From NCBI GenBank assembly GCA_016801845.1, contig CM028916.1, forward strand, positions 12,521,514 through 12,585,513: a DNA stretch of 64,000 bases. The letters run 5' to 3'. The DNA is from Polydactylus sextarius (taxonomy: Eukaryota > Chordata > Actinopteri > Polynemidae). The notes beneath the pieces are model-generated. The model saw only the letters and a program-made list of their open reading frames with translations. It was not told the origin of the DNA and ran no database searches. Made by a program: the position numbers and the translations under genes. Positions 1 through 14,003 of the stretch are shown in pieces (within the stretch, counting starts at the first letter, position 1; the number at the start of each line of letters is the position of its first letter).

Positions 1-3000
1 TTTGCATTAGGTTCAAGTGTGGTTATTTTAGCTTGTGCTTGTATTACAAGGAATCATCTTGTTCAACTCATGGTCATTCATGTGTAGCTTTGCTTTTATT
101 TTGTGTGTTTAGTTTTTCTCATACAGCTTGTTCATTGAGGTGTTGTCCTTGACAATATGTTCTCATATGACTAACAGGACCAAATGGGACCTGGTGTCTC
201 CATTAAATGACCAAAATAAAACTCTCCTTTTGAAATCAGTACTTTCTCAACCAGAAAAGGACGATTTAGGAACGTTCCTAATGTTCTATAAAAGTATGGT
301 GCAATAAAATGTTTCCTTGTGGGACTGACTCACTGTCTCACAACGAACTTGTTCCTCACATTACAAGTGTTCCTGATGGTCTGACGTCTATACAAAGTCA
401 CTTTACACATCTAAAAAGAGAATGCTTAGATGTTTAATGGTAAAGACACTCAATGGAAAATAAAAACTACATGCAGTTTATCAGTCAGTGCATGAAAGTG
501 GGGAGCAAGTTTGGAGCACTGAGCTTTTCTCAAATTTAAAAGGGTCTTTTTATGAAAATAAAATCATAACTGTTCATCAAAATGGACCTTAGCAAAAGTT
601 TAGTCAGGAAAACTATCTTTGCACACGCCCACTAAGTCAGAACCACCCACTGGGAATCCACATTACACACCTGCTAACCCTGTCTTTATCCAACATCACC
701 TGACATGGCAGTTTCAACCAATCAATCTCAAGCCACAAAGATTTAAAAGTGTCATTTCTCTCTGCTCTCATTCAGCTGTCATTTCAGCATCTGCAAGACC
801 CACCTCTTCCCCTTCACCACCTTAACCTGGTTGTCAGTCTCCCTCCAGTCAAGCCACTGTTTGAAGACCTCTTCATGGCAACACTCATCCTACCTTCATC
901 ACCACCACCTAAGCGAGATCTTCTGTCCATGCATCACCTCCACAGTTCCCACATCCTGCTGGGAGATGCTGGGAGTGCCAAAGATTCTTGTGCTATCAAT
1001 AAAATTAAATTCATAATTGCACACTCTTGTTAGTCTCTCCTGACTGAAGTAGATTCATTTAATAAAACACCAAATGCATATAGAAATGGTAAATTTCATA
1101 TAGTGCAAAGTCTTCATTATTGATTGTTCCTACCTTGTGAATTATTGATACCGGTAATACTTCACTTGCTTTAATTATTTCCAAACTGCACCTTTAAAAG
1201 CTTCCCATGTAATATTAAGGACTGTAGCTATAATAAATGCAGGATAAAATAAGCACGTATTTAACTTTTTTTTTCACAAACCTGTTCCCTACATTTGATT
1301 GAGTAATCAACTACCAACCACCAAAACACCTTAGAATAACAAACCGATACTTACATTTATAATGTCTATATATAATTTATGAGTCTTTCCCTGCACTTTG
1401 ATAATATAATCAAGAATACGTGCCCTTCGGCTCAGATATCATCTCACAATATTTATCATCTACCTAAGTGTTATGGTACAAAAGACAGAAAGAACATGAT
1501 GACGTTTGTCTGTGTGGGTTAGACAGACTAATGTTGAGGGTTCAGCGTTCCCTGTAATCTTATTCTTGTTCAATCTTTATTTCCCAAAGTGTGTCAATCC
1601 ATGTTTTGCTGGAAATGTTTTAATGTCATCGTAGCCTTCTCTCTGCCATCATCTTATTGTCACCTGCTCCTCAACATCTGTCTGTCCTTTTACCTCAACA
1701 TCACTCACATAACATCACATTATATTTCATAAAGTGCACAACTTTTACAGGTAATGCTGCCAGTAATGTGCCTGCAGGATGTAATTATAGATATGTGAGA
1801 TTTTTTTTCTTTTATCTTTTTCAGTAAAACCTTCATTACGCAAGATGAGAAAATGACTTAACATAGTCTAGTGTCTGTCTCCTGTGTCTGTCTCCTGTTC
1901 TTCCTATATACTGCTGCAACTGCTGGTGTCAGCAGGAGGTGAAGGTGAGAAGCATCTTTTCAGTCGTGACTGATTTTAAAAAGGTTTGATGAGTCAAACT
2001 CCTGCTTTAAGCTTCAACAAGTTGATGATGGACATAAATGATGCAGTGCTTGTGATCATTTATGTCAAAGACTGACTTAAACAACAAGAAGAATTACTAA
2101 CTAAAAATATATTTGACTCACTTGATATTTCAAAGAATAATCTTCTGTATGATATTTCAACCAGCCTAATTATAATATATAATCAGATATTTATGTGCAT
2201 CTTTTTGTGTGAGTCACAGTGGGAAGAGATGTCTCTCATCTCTGTTAGGTGAATAAAATCAGACATTATAGAACTTTAATTTAGCATATGTGACAACTAT
2301 CCTAAATATGTCATTTTCTTATTATAAACGAAGGAAAAATAGAACATGCACCAAGTCGAAAATGCACTAGTGATGGAAATTGCTCAGAAGGATACAGAAA
2401 GTATCCATACACTGTTGATGTTATACACAAGAACAAATAACAGTGTAAAAGCTTTATAAACTGGGAAAAAAGTAAATAGTCAGCGGATGGCTGCACTCGG
2501 GATATGAAACAAGCTGTTCAGAAGTTTGATATGCTGACATTTCACTAGAGTGCAGATGCACCATTTGTTAAGCTTTTTTATTTGTCTGTATTACCATTAA
2601 ATACTTTAGTTTTCTATGTTAAATGCTGATGTCTTTGTGTTTAAGTTCACTCAGTCAAATTTGCACTGAGATGCCGTCAATCTTTTCTGTGTGTTCTCTG
2701 ACAGGTACAGAATAATATAACAGGTACGACAATAGACAGTTGTGACAGTTTGGAACTGTAAAGTACCCGTGAGTCATGCCAGAGTGTCTTAGTTAAAAGC
2801 TTTGACTTGAAAATGTGTTTATAGAAGGTAAAATATCTCACCAGGTTTTAACTTTGAAACTAAATAGAAGTTTGAGTAAAAAAAAGACACTTTATAAAAC
2901 TCCAGTGATTTTATAATGATTTATCTTGAGCATAATACTCCAGCAAACAAACGTGGCTTATTTATCTTATTTTATTTCTTTGCATTTTCACAACAACACA

Positions 3001-3286
3001 GTTTCTACCTTCAGCTAGATCCCTAGCATCCAACCCACCTTGTTTTTCTTAAATCTGGTTTATTTTTATTTGTTATTTTGCTTTTTGATGCCTGTTTTTC
3101 AGCCTGTGAAAAGCCAAAAGAGCTTCTTCTTTTTTCAATGTTTATTATTTATCAAATGTTATTATTAATTGGATTATCTTGCACTTTTTAATTTCCTGAC
3201 ACACTTGGTTTGAAAAGCAGCTATTATTGTGGGCTCGCATGTGAACTGCAAACACGTTTAGTCATAGTTACGCAGGAGATGATATC

Positions 3287-3289
<3 letters not shown>

Positions 3290-3370
<81 letters not shown>
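3290..3370. repeat. (TA)n microsatellite, 81 bp
   Basis: Pure AT dinucleotide array of about 40 repeats. It generates the artefactual I-Y repeat reading frame on the minus strand. Confidence 0.95.
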
Positions 3371-3373
<3 letters not shown>

Positions 3374-3500
3374 CTGTTGAACAAGTAAAGGCAAAATGGC
3401 AAGAGCCATTAAAAATCGTGGTTTAAAACGGTCCCATTTCATAATAATAATGATAGTAATAATAATAGTGTGGGCCTAACAATAACAGCCGAGGCTAGGG

Positions 3501-3646
<146 letters not shown>

Positions 3647-3914
3647 GGTTTTTCCTCTAGTTTTTCTTAAACAAACCTCAGTTGATAATTTATTCACTAT
3701 CTATCATGTCTTTGACTAGGTACTGGGTATTTATCTCTGCTCATAATTTGTGTGTGCTACAGCATGAAACATCAACAACATCAGTACGTGGTAACAAAGA
3801 CAGACGTCTACTTCCCCTTCATTGTTAATCGTCTCTCAGCAGTGCTGTCATGAAGAGCTCATACACTGTCATCTTCTGTGGAGTGCTAATATTTACTGGG
3901 CACACTGTACAGCC

Positions 3915-4010
3915 TGGATAGACAGGTACTTTATTGATCCTGTCAGGGAAATGATTGCATCACAGCAGTATTACACAAACAGTGACGATAGCTATACACA
4001 GTGACAACAG
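3915..4010. repeat. Fragment of a fish 'TTTATTGATCC' repeat
   Basis: GTACTTTATTGATCCTGTCA followed by GGGAAATGATTGCATCACAG resembles the common fish repeat phrase 'actttattgatccccagggggaaatt...cacagcagc', thought to be the reversed tail of a retroposon. A related fragment is at 52915. It is too short to classify. Confidence 0.4.
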
Positions 4011-4565
4011 GCGGCACCATATACTGCACAAAAGCTTCTACTGGCGTTGTTGTCCTCAGATTCAGAAAAAAAAAATTGAAATTTACCGTTTGGGTTCACA
4101 TCTAATGAGAGCCTCTGTATTGATACTGGAACAGATGCACAGCACATCTAGTACAATTCAAGATAACTGTTCTGCTATAGAGTTATATTTATGATGCTTA
4201 TAACATTCAGTTTGCTTGTAACTATTTTGCACTGTGGGCATTGTTAGGGGTGGTAGTGGTAGACTGGGCTGAATCACATTCAGTGTCACTGGTGCTCTAC
4301 ACTGCTTGTGTGTAAGAGGAAAAAGAAACTATGTTGTCCACTGGATGATAAAACCTGGATGGAATTTCAATTTCCAAACTTTTATAAAGCTGAAAGCGAC
4401 AGATGGGTCACTGAGAAAGCTTTATGCAATAAATTTCATTTCATTACTCAAGCTCTATCATTCAAGAAAACAGCTAGACCTTCAAAACAAAATTCTCATG
4501 CCTTCACATAATGTACACACATCTACAATGCATGTCACATCTTTCACTCTCTACTCTTCTGACTG

Positions 4566-4594
<29 letters not shown>
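4566..4594. repeat. (CA)n microsatellite
   Basis: Short CA array of about 14 repeats. Confidence 0.9.
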
Positions 4595-4598
<4 letters not shown>

Positions 4599-7500
4599 AA
4601 CACCACACTACATAGATGAACCTTCATTTCATGTGAGGACCTCAGGGATCATACTACAAACGCACAAATGACACTGTATACAATGCGAGCATTTTGAAAT
4701 TCCCCACATGACATATTTGGATTATTCCTCATCTATTGTATGTATGACAAAGACTGTGTGGGTACACAACTGGGCAGGTGTTTATATATGTGTAATATAC
4801 TCTATGTATGTATATTTCAGCCACCTGGGCCTCCAAATACAGATGCATGTGAAAAGAAAATGGAGATCAGCCCTCTGTTATTAGAATGGATGGAGAAAGT
4901 GAAGCTTTTGGAAAACAATGAAATGAGTCTGATTAGACACAGTTGGGGATTAAAGTGTGTTTGCCTCCTATTTGTTGATGTGTTTGGGTTGTTTCAGACT
5001 CAGAAGCAGCTAGTTAGAAGACAAAGCTGTCATTACTCCCTGCTGTAAAGTCATCAACAACCAGCTGCCTCTGCCCTCGTTATTTTTTCATTCCACATTA
5101 TATGGAATAAATCATGAGAACCATCGCGCCTGAACTGTAACATGCTTCAGAGATTTGAACACACAAATGTACTGTATCTTTTAATGGGATGGTCTGCCAT
5201 AGAATCCTCATAACACATTCTGTTACTAGAAATTATGGACGAAAAATATTCATTATTCTTTATTATTATAGAAAAAAAAATGGCTGAAAACATCACAGAT
5301 ATAATAAAAACATTATGAATATGTTACGATTTGGTTAACTGGATGATTTTTCTTCACCCTGTCAGAAAGAGGTTCTGAATGAAGTTACAACACAACACAA
5401 GGTAGACAAAAGGAAATGTAATGACATTTCCTCAGACAGTGTCCGTATGATAATTTTGAATGATGATTAAATTCTTCCGTCTTCACTCATGTTCACAGTG
5501 TGCTTTGGACATCAAGCTCAAATAGTTTATTTTTCACTTGAGTCAAAATTTGTCGGCTGCTAATGTTTCTCTGGTCACAAACCAATCACCACTCCTGCAA
5601 TAACTGACTGAAAATCAGCCATTTTCCTCCTACACAATTTCACTTATTGTCCGTCTTCCTCCCATGAGTCACTGCTGCTCCCCTTCTTTCTCTTCACTTA
5701 TTCTGTTGCCGTCCCGTTCTTGCTTGCCCATTGTCTCTGTTTGCTCACTTCCTCCTCCATGTCTTTCATCAATGGATCCAAAAGTTCAGGGCTTCAGTCT
5801 CCAGAATGCTAAACGAGCTGTGTCCAAAGCCGTCCCACCACAGAGCTAAGAGCTACGGCAAACCACAAATCAATACTTTCAGTTTGGTTTTGACTGTTAC
5901 TGTGCACACGTCATGGAAATGGAAATTACTTTAATTTAAGTTTGATAAAACTTCTTTCTAGTGCAAACACTCGGGCACTCTGAGCAAACACAATCTGTAC
6001 AACAGAGTAAAATTGAATCCATCCATAAAATGTTTAGTTTTAAAACAGTAATTTCAACGCCTCATTATTATGCTTAATCAAGTATTTATTTATTTTATTT
6101 TATTTTTTCAAATTACGTGTTCTCCTTTGTAAAACACTACTATTAAATAGTGTTAAACAATTGTTGCACAACACATAAAACACCCACCTGATCTTACAAG
6201 AGCCTCCACTTCACCTATGACTGTCTGGTCTCATCATCCCCACAGTAGGTAACTGCCACTCTAACTTGATTGCCTTTGTTTTTCAATGAAAAAACAAACC
6301 GCTTGAACCAAGCTTTTTGTTTTAAATGACGCATTAGAAAAATGGAAAAAAAAAAAATGTATATTACAATGACAAACTGAATGAAAGCTCAGTTCCAAAG
6401 TACGACATCATCCATTTTGTGGTTTTGCATAAACAGTAATGTTAAAAAAATGGAAAAAAGTTTACTTGCTTTTTTTTTACTTGTGTAAAACACAACCACA
6501 TACTTTGACTTGGAAAGACTCGACTTAAAGGTCACCTTCACACACAAGTCTGTCAGCTCAATCTGTCAGAGTTCATTTGAACATTTTATTGACTGCATTT
6601 CTAACAATTTCATTAGTTCAGGCCAATTCTGGTTATTTGTTTGTCCAAATTAAGCAGAAGAGAGACAAGGCTCAAAGCTGCTTCACTTCAGTGCTCTTTA
6701 CATTTATATCTGAAATCTGAAGACAAAAAATGTTGGCTTTTCATTAATATTAACTTTTTTCAAAGGTTTAAAAAGAATGGGACGAATGTCCTGGCTATGG
6801 GGAATCTTCTCCATGTTCATGACCTGCACACTGATGACGGAGAGGTTTATTGATTGACCTCTTGTGGTTTCTGGACTTTTTTCAGCTTAAGATTCATTCA
6901 GGACTCTGCTCTTGCTGTCAGGTCTTTGGGTCTGGTCTTCTGCTTCTTTATGAGCGTCCCTCTGTCTGCAAACCTGTGCTACACCGGAAAATGGCTGAGA
7001 CCCTCTGTCTTCCTTTGGAGTTTCCAATAAATAAGAATTACCAACCAAAAATCACCATAGAACAGTAGATTGTTTTTAGTTTACTGATAAAGGCAATAAT
7101 TAATTTCACATGAAGGATAACTATAAGTAGACATTATCATCATTAACTGAAATGAACATGCCTGAGCATATGACAACAGAGCACAACAGAAGATCCAATT
7201 CCGACTTCAGTGTACAATCGTTTTTACAGCCAGAATGGTCGATGGTGACACTGTCAGGAGACACAGTTAATAACAATTAGTTTTACACATTTATTTCCAT
7301 ATCAGCCTGACTGTGTTTATTCTAAGGCTTTTTCAGCTTATGACAAGGTCACAGCTACTAGATGAGAATTCTGTCAGAAAATATGTGAAAAAGGAAAATG
7401 TTTGAATGAAAAAAAAACAAAAAAACATAGTGATTTTTAATAGATTATTATGAATTGTATGGATCATTTTTTACATCATAGATTTAACCAAGATGGCAAC

Positions 7501-7871
7501 ACACACATCACAGGGATGGTCCAAAGTAAGTTGAATCCAGGGTCTATTTCACCAAGAATATGAGGCAAACCCCCAAAAGCTATTTCATTTTGGTCCAGGT
7601 TTGACCATCTTTTGTGCTCACAGCCAAGTGGCAAAAAACAAATATAACTGGGGTGGTTAGCCAAACATATCTATATCACCATTTTTTAACCACTAATAAA
7701 GATCAAAATAGCACTTAGTGCTCAACAGTAGCATGAATAGGGTCCCTACACATAAACCAATAACTTAGTATAACAAGAGTTTATTAATAAGACAGTTTTA
7801 TAAGACTTACCAACAGAGGCAGGTGCTTTGGCTTGAAGATGATTATCTTGAGATTTTGTTGATCAAGATCA

Positions 7872-7886
7872 AGGTCACCATGACTT
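7872..7886 (+). promoter_or_regulatory. Near-consensus estrogen response element
   Basis: The sequence AGGTCACCATGACTT matches the estrogen-receptor palindrome GGTCAnnnTGACC at 9 of its 10 fixed bases. It lies 1.34 kb upstream of the kiss1r start codon, just before a CA microsatellite. Kisspeptin signalling is known to be steroid-regulated, so the position is plausible. Single sites of this quality also occur by chance. Confidence 0.4.
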
Positions 7887-7933
7887 CACAAAGCATTTAC
7901 TGTTGCTGTGACTCTGAAGAACTGGTAGGTTGA

Positions 7934-8001
<68 letters not shown>
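7934..8001. repeat. (AC)n microsatellite, 68 bp, upstream of kiss1r
   Basis: About 34 AC repeats lying 48 bp after the ERE-like site and 1.2 kb before the kiss1r start. It can form Z-DNA and vary in length between individuals. Confidence 0.95.
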
Positions 8002-8002
<1 letters not shown>

Positions 8003-8883
8003 CTGCAAGGCAGTAATATGACATGACATTTTTTTGTCCGAAGTGACTCACTTTTTCTTTTCCCCATGACACGCTGTTGAAAATAACATTTTAACGTTTC
8101 ACTAAATATAATAAGCTTTCCAGCTTTGAACCTGTGATTTAACCTGATGATAACACAGATGCTATTTCCTGTTGACACGCTTTCTGAATACAAGCATGTT
8201 ACCTATGATAGATGGCATTATTGTAGTTCCCTGTGGAACAAAAAGAGAGGAGGGAGAGAGGTTTTTGGCCAATTGTTACAAAAAGATAGATTGAGGGATA
8301 ACGTTGCTAGGAGACCCTGACATCATCTATTTATCCCAGAAACATGCAGTAGCCTACAAGCATTCAAACTCACTGTGTGTGTGCAAGAGTGTGTGTGCAT
8401 GTGTGTATCTCCTCTCCCCACTGTATCCGTGTGTCCTCGCTCTTGCTCGTACTATAAAGCCGTCAGCATCTCATTCGATCTGATCTGTGCTCGAGTAGAG
8501 TCAAGGCTTTTTCTGCTGAAGAATAAATTACAGTCAACTCAGCTGTGCTTTGGGAGGAATGAGGAGCAGATCATGCTTGAGATTTTTGTTCTTTTAATAC
8601 ACAGTATTTTGTCAGGAATGCTTTTTTCAAGGTTAGAGGGCAAATATCACATCAACTCCCATGTAAACTGGTGTATTTTTTGAATCAAGCTACAATTCTT
8701 TTCTGTAGGGGAAAAAAAACCCTGAATGGAAGATTGAGAAAGAAAGAATGAAAAAATGCTTCAGTCACACTACAGGCAGTGGAACAAGGAGAGGTGAGAG
8801 CAAATTGAAGAAGAGGAAGCTGCAAGTACAATGGATTGATTACTTGGGTGAGCTCACAGAAGACAACTCTCTGCCTGAGCACA

Positions 8884-9222
8884 TATAAATGATCCCACTT
8901 TGTGGTTCTGATCTGGGCTCTGCAACTTCTGCAGTCTTTTTTTTTTCATCTCTTTTCCTTGTGTCTCCCTCATCTCTCCATCCTGTCTTTCACTTTCTTA
9001 ACTCATTGTTGCACTTTGCTCCACTTTTCTCTCATACATCTCTCTTGATTATTCAGATGTTACCCATATTTAAAACTATCTGCACTTCTCTTCTTTCCTT
9101 GCCTTAAGGACAAACAGGACACATAGTCCACCCTCTCTCCTAATTGCCATCTCCTCTATACCTCTCCCATCCCACTCTCTCCTCTGCACCACCATCACAG
9201 TTGTCTCTCCGGTTCTGTCAAA
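8884..9222 (+). promoter_or_regulatory. Candidate kiss1r core promoter and 5' UTR
   Basis: A TATAAA at 8884-8889 lies 334 bp upstream of the start codon, followed by a pyrimidine-rich leader. Transcription would begin near 8915 if this box is used. A second TATAAA is at 8453-8458. A 16-codon upstream ORF (9057-9107) lies inside the predicted leader. A possible splice acceptor (ATCACAG, ending 9200) means the leader could be interrupted by an intron. No transcript data are visible, so the start site is inferred. Confidence 0.4.
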
Positions 9223-9478
9223 ATGTACTCCTCCGAAGAGCTGTGGAACTCCACCGAGCAAATCTGGATCAACGGCTCCCAGACGAACTTCTCTCAGGAA
9301 AGACGTGGGAGCGATGATAAGGAAAAGGAAGGAGATCAGCACCCTTTTCTCACAGACGCCTGGCTGGTGCCCCTCTTCTTCTCTCTCATCATGCTGGTCG
9401 GACTGGTGGGGAACTCTCTGGTTATTTATGTAATTTCCAAGCACAGGCAGATGAGGACAGCAACTAATTTCTACATAG
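9223..9478 (+). CDS. kiss1r: kiss1r exon 1 (N-terminus, TM1, ICL1)
   Basis: Encodes residues 1-85 plus one base of codon 86. It has a short extracellular N-terminus with three N-glycosylation sequons, an acidic/basic linker at about residues 27-39, TM1 at about 46-71 with the GN motif (N64), and the first intracellular loop ending in NFYI. It ends at TAG|GTGAGTAAG, an excellent donor. No earlier in-frame ATG fits, because the receptor N-terminus starts directly upstream of the first sequon. The start context is AAA ATG. Confidence 0.95.
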
Positions 9479-12400
9479 GTGAGTAAGAAAAAAATAGCTC
9501 CATGCAAGGGTATTAGTAGAAATTAGTGTGCTAGGCTGTGTATCATGAACTCTCACAGCATCAACTTCAAATGTGTCTTTTGATGTATATTTCTTTCATC
9601 TATATTGTAACACTTCATTGCACTCCAGTCCTGGGTTCACAAGACCCTCAGGGTTTTAGGAAGAAGCACAGTATGACTTTGCTCAGTGTTCATTTGCCCA
9701 AGAAGGACACAGCTACGGGCAAGAATGTCTACACTGATTACAGGTTTTGCTTTTTCCATTAAAAGATGAGACACGTGTGCAGATGTGTCCTGAATCATAA
9801 ATGGTTTCCAAGATTATTTATCTGAAGAAAAAAAAATATACAGGCATAATAATTACCTACTGGGGGTGTTTTGGAAGCATATCTAAGTACAATTTAAAAT
9901 GATTAGTTTGTGCAAGAGAGCAGTTTTTATGTGTGACGTGCCTAGGACTTCAAACGTATTTTATTTATTTGGACTTATTCGCAGAGGTTTGAGTCTTTTG
10001 CACATAATGCTCAGGGGTTATTAAAGGGAAACGTTAATAAAAGTGTTTAAAGTTCAAATTACATTGTTAAAGGGCTACAGGGTTTGTTGCTATTATCATA
10101 TACTTTGCAAGAAAGACTGGAAATCAAAGTTAAGTTTCCTTCTAAATGTGGCACCTCATTCCAAGCAAAAATAGATGTTTAATCTGAGAGGTTTTATCTG
10201 CTGTTGAAATAAATGTGTGTACTAATTTTTCAAGCCATCACAGAGGAAGAGTGAGCAACAAAACCGATATACAATGCAGGAGAGGTAACATTTATATTTG
10301 TGTCCTGTATTCATTTAATGTCATCAACCCACACAGATCTGACACTTCACAGGTTGTCATTTTCTGTCAAAAGTTTAGCGAACAATTTACATGAAGACAT
10401 GATCTTAGCCATGCAAGCAAATGGAAACATGTTTAAATATTCATCATAAAGACTGAATTAATGTTCAGTGTTTCAATAAAACAGGAGAAATCAAAGGAGC
10501 GCATCAGTCATGGACCTGTCTTACATCCCCTCTGATATTCAGTCGACTCTGACCTGAGACCAGGGTGATTGATTTTTGTTGTCAAGTCAATTACAGCACA
10601 TCTTAGCTGTGGCATCACCTGTCAAGTAAGGAAACTAGCAAAGGTGACAGCAAAGGCTTATCACAAGTTAAGTTCACAGAAAATAAGAATTAAACTGATA
10701 AAAAACAATGTATGTAAATGACCTTGGTTGTGGATGTGTAAACGTAGCAAAGTGATTTGTGCAATCCTGTGATTCCTGTGACTGCGCAGTATGTGAGGAT
10801 GTGACAAGAATTGAAACTTTGATCATATCTCAAGACTAAAGAGTCAAAATCAGTTTAATATGCAGCAACATTAGATTAGGGCGTGCACCATCTGCACACC
10901 CTTTCAACATAATGGTCCAGCTACTATAGTGTAATTAGATCAGCCAGTAAAGCCAAAAGGGAAATGATGTGTGGCTCATTCGTCAGGACGATAAATTAGA
11001 TGGAGAAAAGGGTAAACAGATTGGATTTTGTGTGCATTCATATAAAGATATTAGCTGACATTGAGCATGTCACACATATGTTTGCACATCTGTGTGCTGT
11101 ATTGCCTGATTAGTAACTCACTCATCAGTTGCTGGATTTTATCCTGAGGTCGACACAAAAAACATCAAGCTGAATCAAGAGAAATGCACTGCGCTTGGAT
11201 TATCAGCAACATAGACTTTCCTGTGAGACATTTGAATTTATTAAAATCTGATGATACTGTCACCATCACCACGAGAAGACAGAAAAATATTGATTCAGGG
11301 TATTTAAAAGTGAGAGGGCTTGATTGCATTACTATACACTGGTTTTTAATGTGGGTCGTGTCAGACTTCATGTGATAATGAGTACAATCAGCACTTAGAC
11401 ATGTTCACATACAATCAGTCTCTCAAAGACTCTGGGTAGTTTGGATGTAGATTTAATGTCAATACATGGCTGCAGCTGATTATTTTCATGATTAATTAAT
11501 CTGTGAATAATTTTCCTAATCAGTTGAACCATAAAATGTCTATTAAAATATCTATCCATTTCTCAAAGTATGATTTGACACATGCAACAAGATATTCAGA
11601 TAAATATCATAGAACATTAAGAAAACAAGTAAATTTTCAATTTAAAGAAGCTGGAACAAAAATAATCATTTACTAGAAACAGCAGATTATTAGATATTTG
11701 TCTTACATGAAATAATGTATGTGATATTTACACACTTTGTTTTATCATCAGTAAAACACAACGCTGTAGACTATAATTCAAAGTTATTGCATTTAATTTT
11801 CTCCTTGTGCAGCAAACCTGGCAGCCACTGACATCATCTTCCTGGTGTGCTGCGTCCCCTTCACCGCGACCCTTTACCCCCTCCCTGGATGGATCTTCGG
11901 CAACTTCATGTGCAAATTTGTCGCCTTTCTGCAGCAGGTAAAACCACGACTCATGTTTTTTTTCTTAATCTTAATAATCATAATTGAGTTTTCCCTTGGC
12001 ACATAAATGCGCTTTCACATTCCTAATTAATATTTTGATGTGCTTTCTACGAGAGATACTGAGAAAATGATATTTTGGATTGTTCTTAAATTGAGTAAAA
12101 GCCCAATAAATATGACAACTCACAGCAGTGACGATAATTAACGCCCTTTCATAAGAGCAGCCAAAATGGTCTCATGATTTCATTAATCTTTTCAACCTTC
12201 ACAGCTTGAAAACACCTGCTCCATGTGCAAGATACATGGCTTAAGGCTGGTTGACTAAAAATAAACGGATATACACTCAAGCAACAGACAAACATAATTT
12301 ACTGATGACTGATAATGGCGTATTTGGAGCGCCCAGACAGCCAAGTGGTTAGGGCGCACCACTTTGGCATATAAGCTGCTCAGCGATCGCCAGTTTAAGT

Positions 12401-13970
12401 CCTGAATCTGACAATCATTTCTGCATATCATCCCCCCACTTTCCTGTCTATCTTCACTGTACTATCAATAAAGATAGACAGACAGACACAGTTGTCCATA
12501 CATACAGTTGAACACAGTGATTTCTCGCCATATCGTGCTTCAATACGCCATGATTTTTTTGTGGCTGGTAGATGTAAATTTAATTACAGGAGTCTTCATT
12601 ATATCGTGGGATTCTGTGGCCTACAGGTATTTTTTATTGTTTTAGATTTTAATTATTTAATTTTGTGGTAAAATAAACTATTTCTAGCCTAAAAAATAAA
12701 TGTGTGGGAAAAGTGTGGGAAAGATTTACTTACTACTTCACTTTATTTAGTTTTTGCTTTGAAATGACAATTGAGTGTATTTAAAATAAATGTTATATAT
12801 GCTCCCATCTGTCCCAGGAGTTAAACAGCACCAAGCTAAAAGCGAAAATTAGAGACTCTACATCAATGGATCTCAGCATGTTTTCCCTAGTGACCCTTTA
12901 AAGTGCTGCCATGTATATTCACAACCACTTTTGATAGGTTGCATAATATGTTGGAATAAGTTCAAAGAGCACTGTTGCCTCATTGCCTTGTGGTTTCTAT
13001 GGACTTTCTACTTGTGGTAATTTGCCTATTCCAGCCAGTCAGGGCTATATAAATAAAATTTACTTGACTTTCCTTTGCTGTTCTTGTTCTGTTTTATGTC
13101 AGCTGCATTAGTGTGTAAGTTCATCAAGAAAAACAAAGAAACAGAGTCAAATTCCTTGTAGCATTCACATGAGTGGCCAGTGAAGCTGTTTTGGTGGGAA
13201 CACCAAGTTGTACTGAAGAGAGCAGACAATACTTCAAAACAGGTTGTTGTTGTTGTTGTAAAGAAGCTGAAAAACAGAAGAGATAATCATCACAGTTTCT
13301 AAGAGCAGACCTAAGATTAGTATCATCAGTTCAAACCTGAATAACCTGTGAAATTATATATCCCTCCTGTTCCTATGGTAATCGGTCAAGTGTTTTTGCA
13401 GAATGTTGTGATGTCAAAGTAAAGTTGACTTCTTGGTTATAAAATATCAGCTCATCCCTTTAGATGTTTGTGTGAAATAAAGTAGCAGATGATATCTTAG
13501 GTTGTGGCCAAAAACGTGATTTATGACGTCACAGTGACATGTGTGCTGTGCGCTATTCAGATTATTTGTCTTTCACATTTTATCTTGTCAGTCGTTCACT
13601 GTTAAATACCTGTTAAACCACTAAGCTGATTATTCCAAGTTCTATATTTTTTTTTGTTTGTATTTTTCTGTTCTGGCCACTTGGGGGAACTGACACTGGT
13701 TTTGTTCTTAAGTAAACCCCTTTTAAATGCAGAGACTCATTTGATTGTGATTTGATGATTTGATTTGAAATGAAAAGAAACCTTTCAATAGTTTATTTTA
13801 TGGTTCACTGAATCAATGTTTTCCTCTTTGATTCAGATTCATAGCGCTACCACACAAGGAAGCTAAACATGAAATACACGTACACAAAAGCTCCAAAATG
13901 TTTGCCAATTATCTCTGATTTTGTCTTAATATTGTTTGGTGCTGAGCAGAAGACGTGCAGTGAGTTTTTC

Positions 13971-14003
<33 letters not shown>

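Noticed and set aside
749..1033. Solo LTR in the 600-1030 stretch
   Set aside because: A TATA-like box and AATAAA are present, but no TG...CA ends, direct repeats or target duplication could be found.
3224..3442. Minus-strand frame with a long I-Y repeat
   Set aside because: It is the AT microsatellite read as protein, with no flanking coding signal.
5664..5849. Frame containing an exon-like stretch (MDPKVQGFSLQNAKRAVSKA)
   Set aside because: It looks coding in composition, but there is no recognisable family, no convincing splice sites, and it stops at once.
9076..9507. 143-codon minus-strand frame over kiss1r exon 1
   Set aside because: Antisense shadow of the real exon, with no family resemblance.
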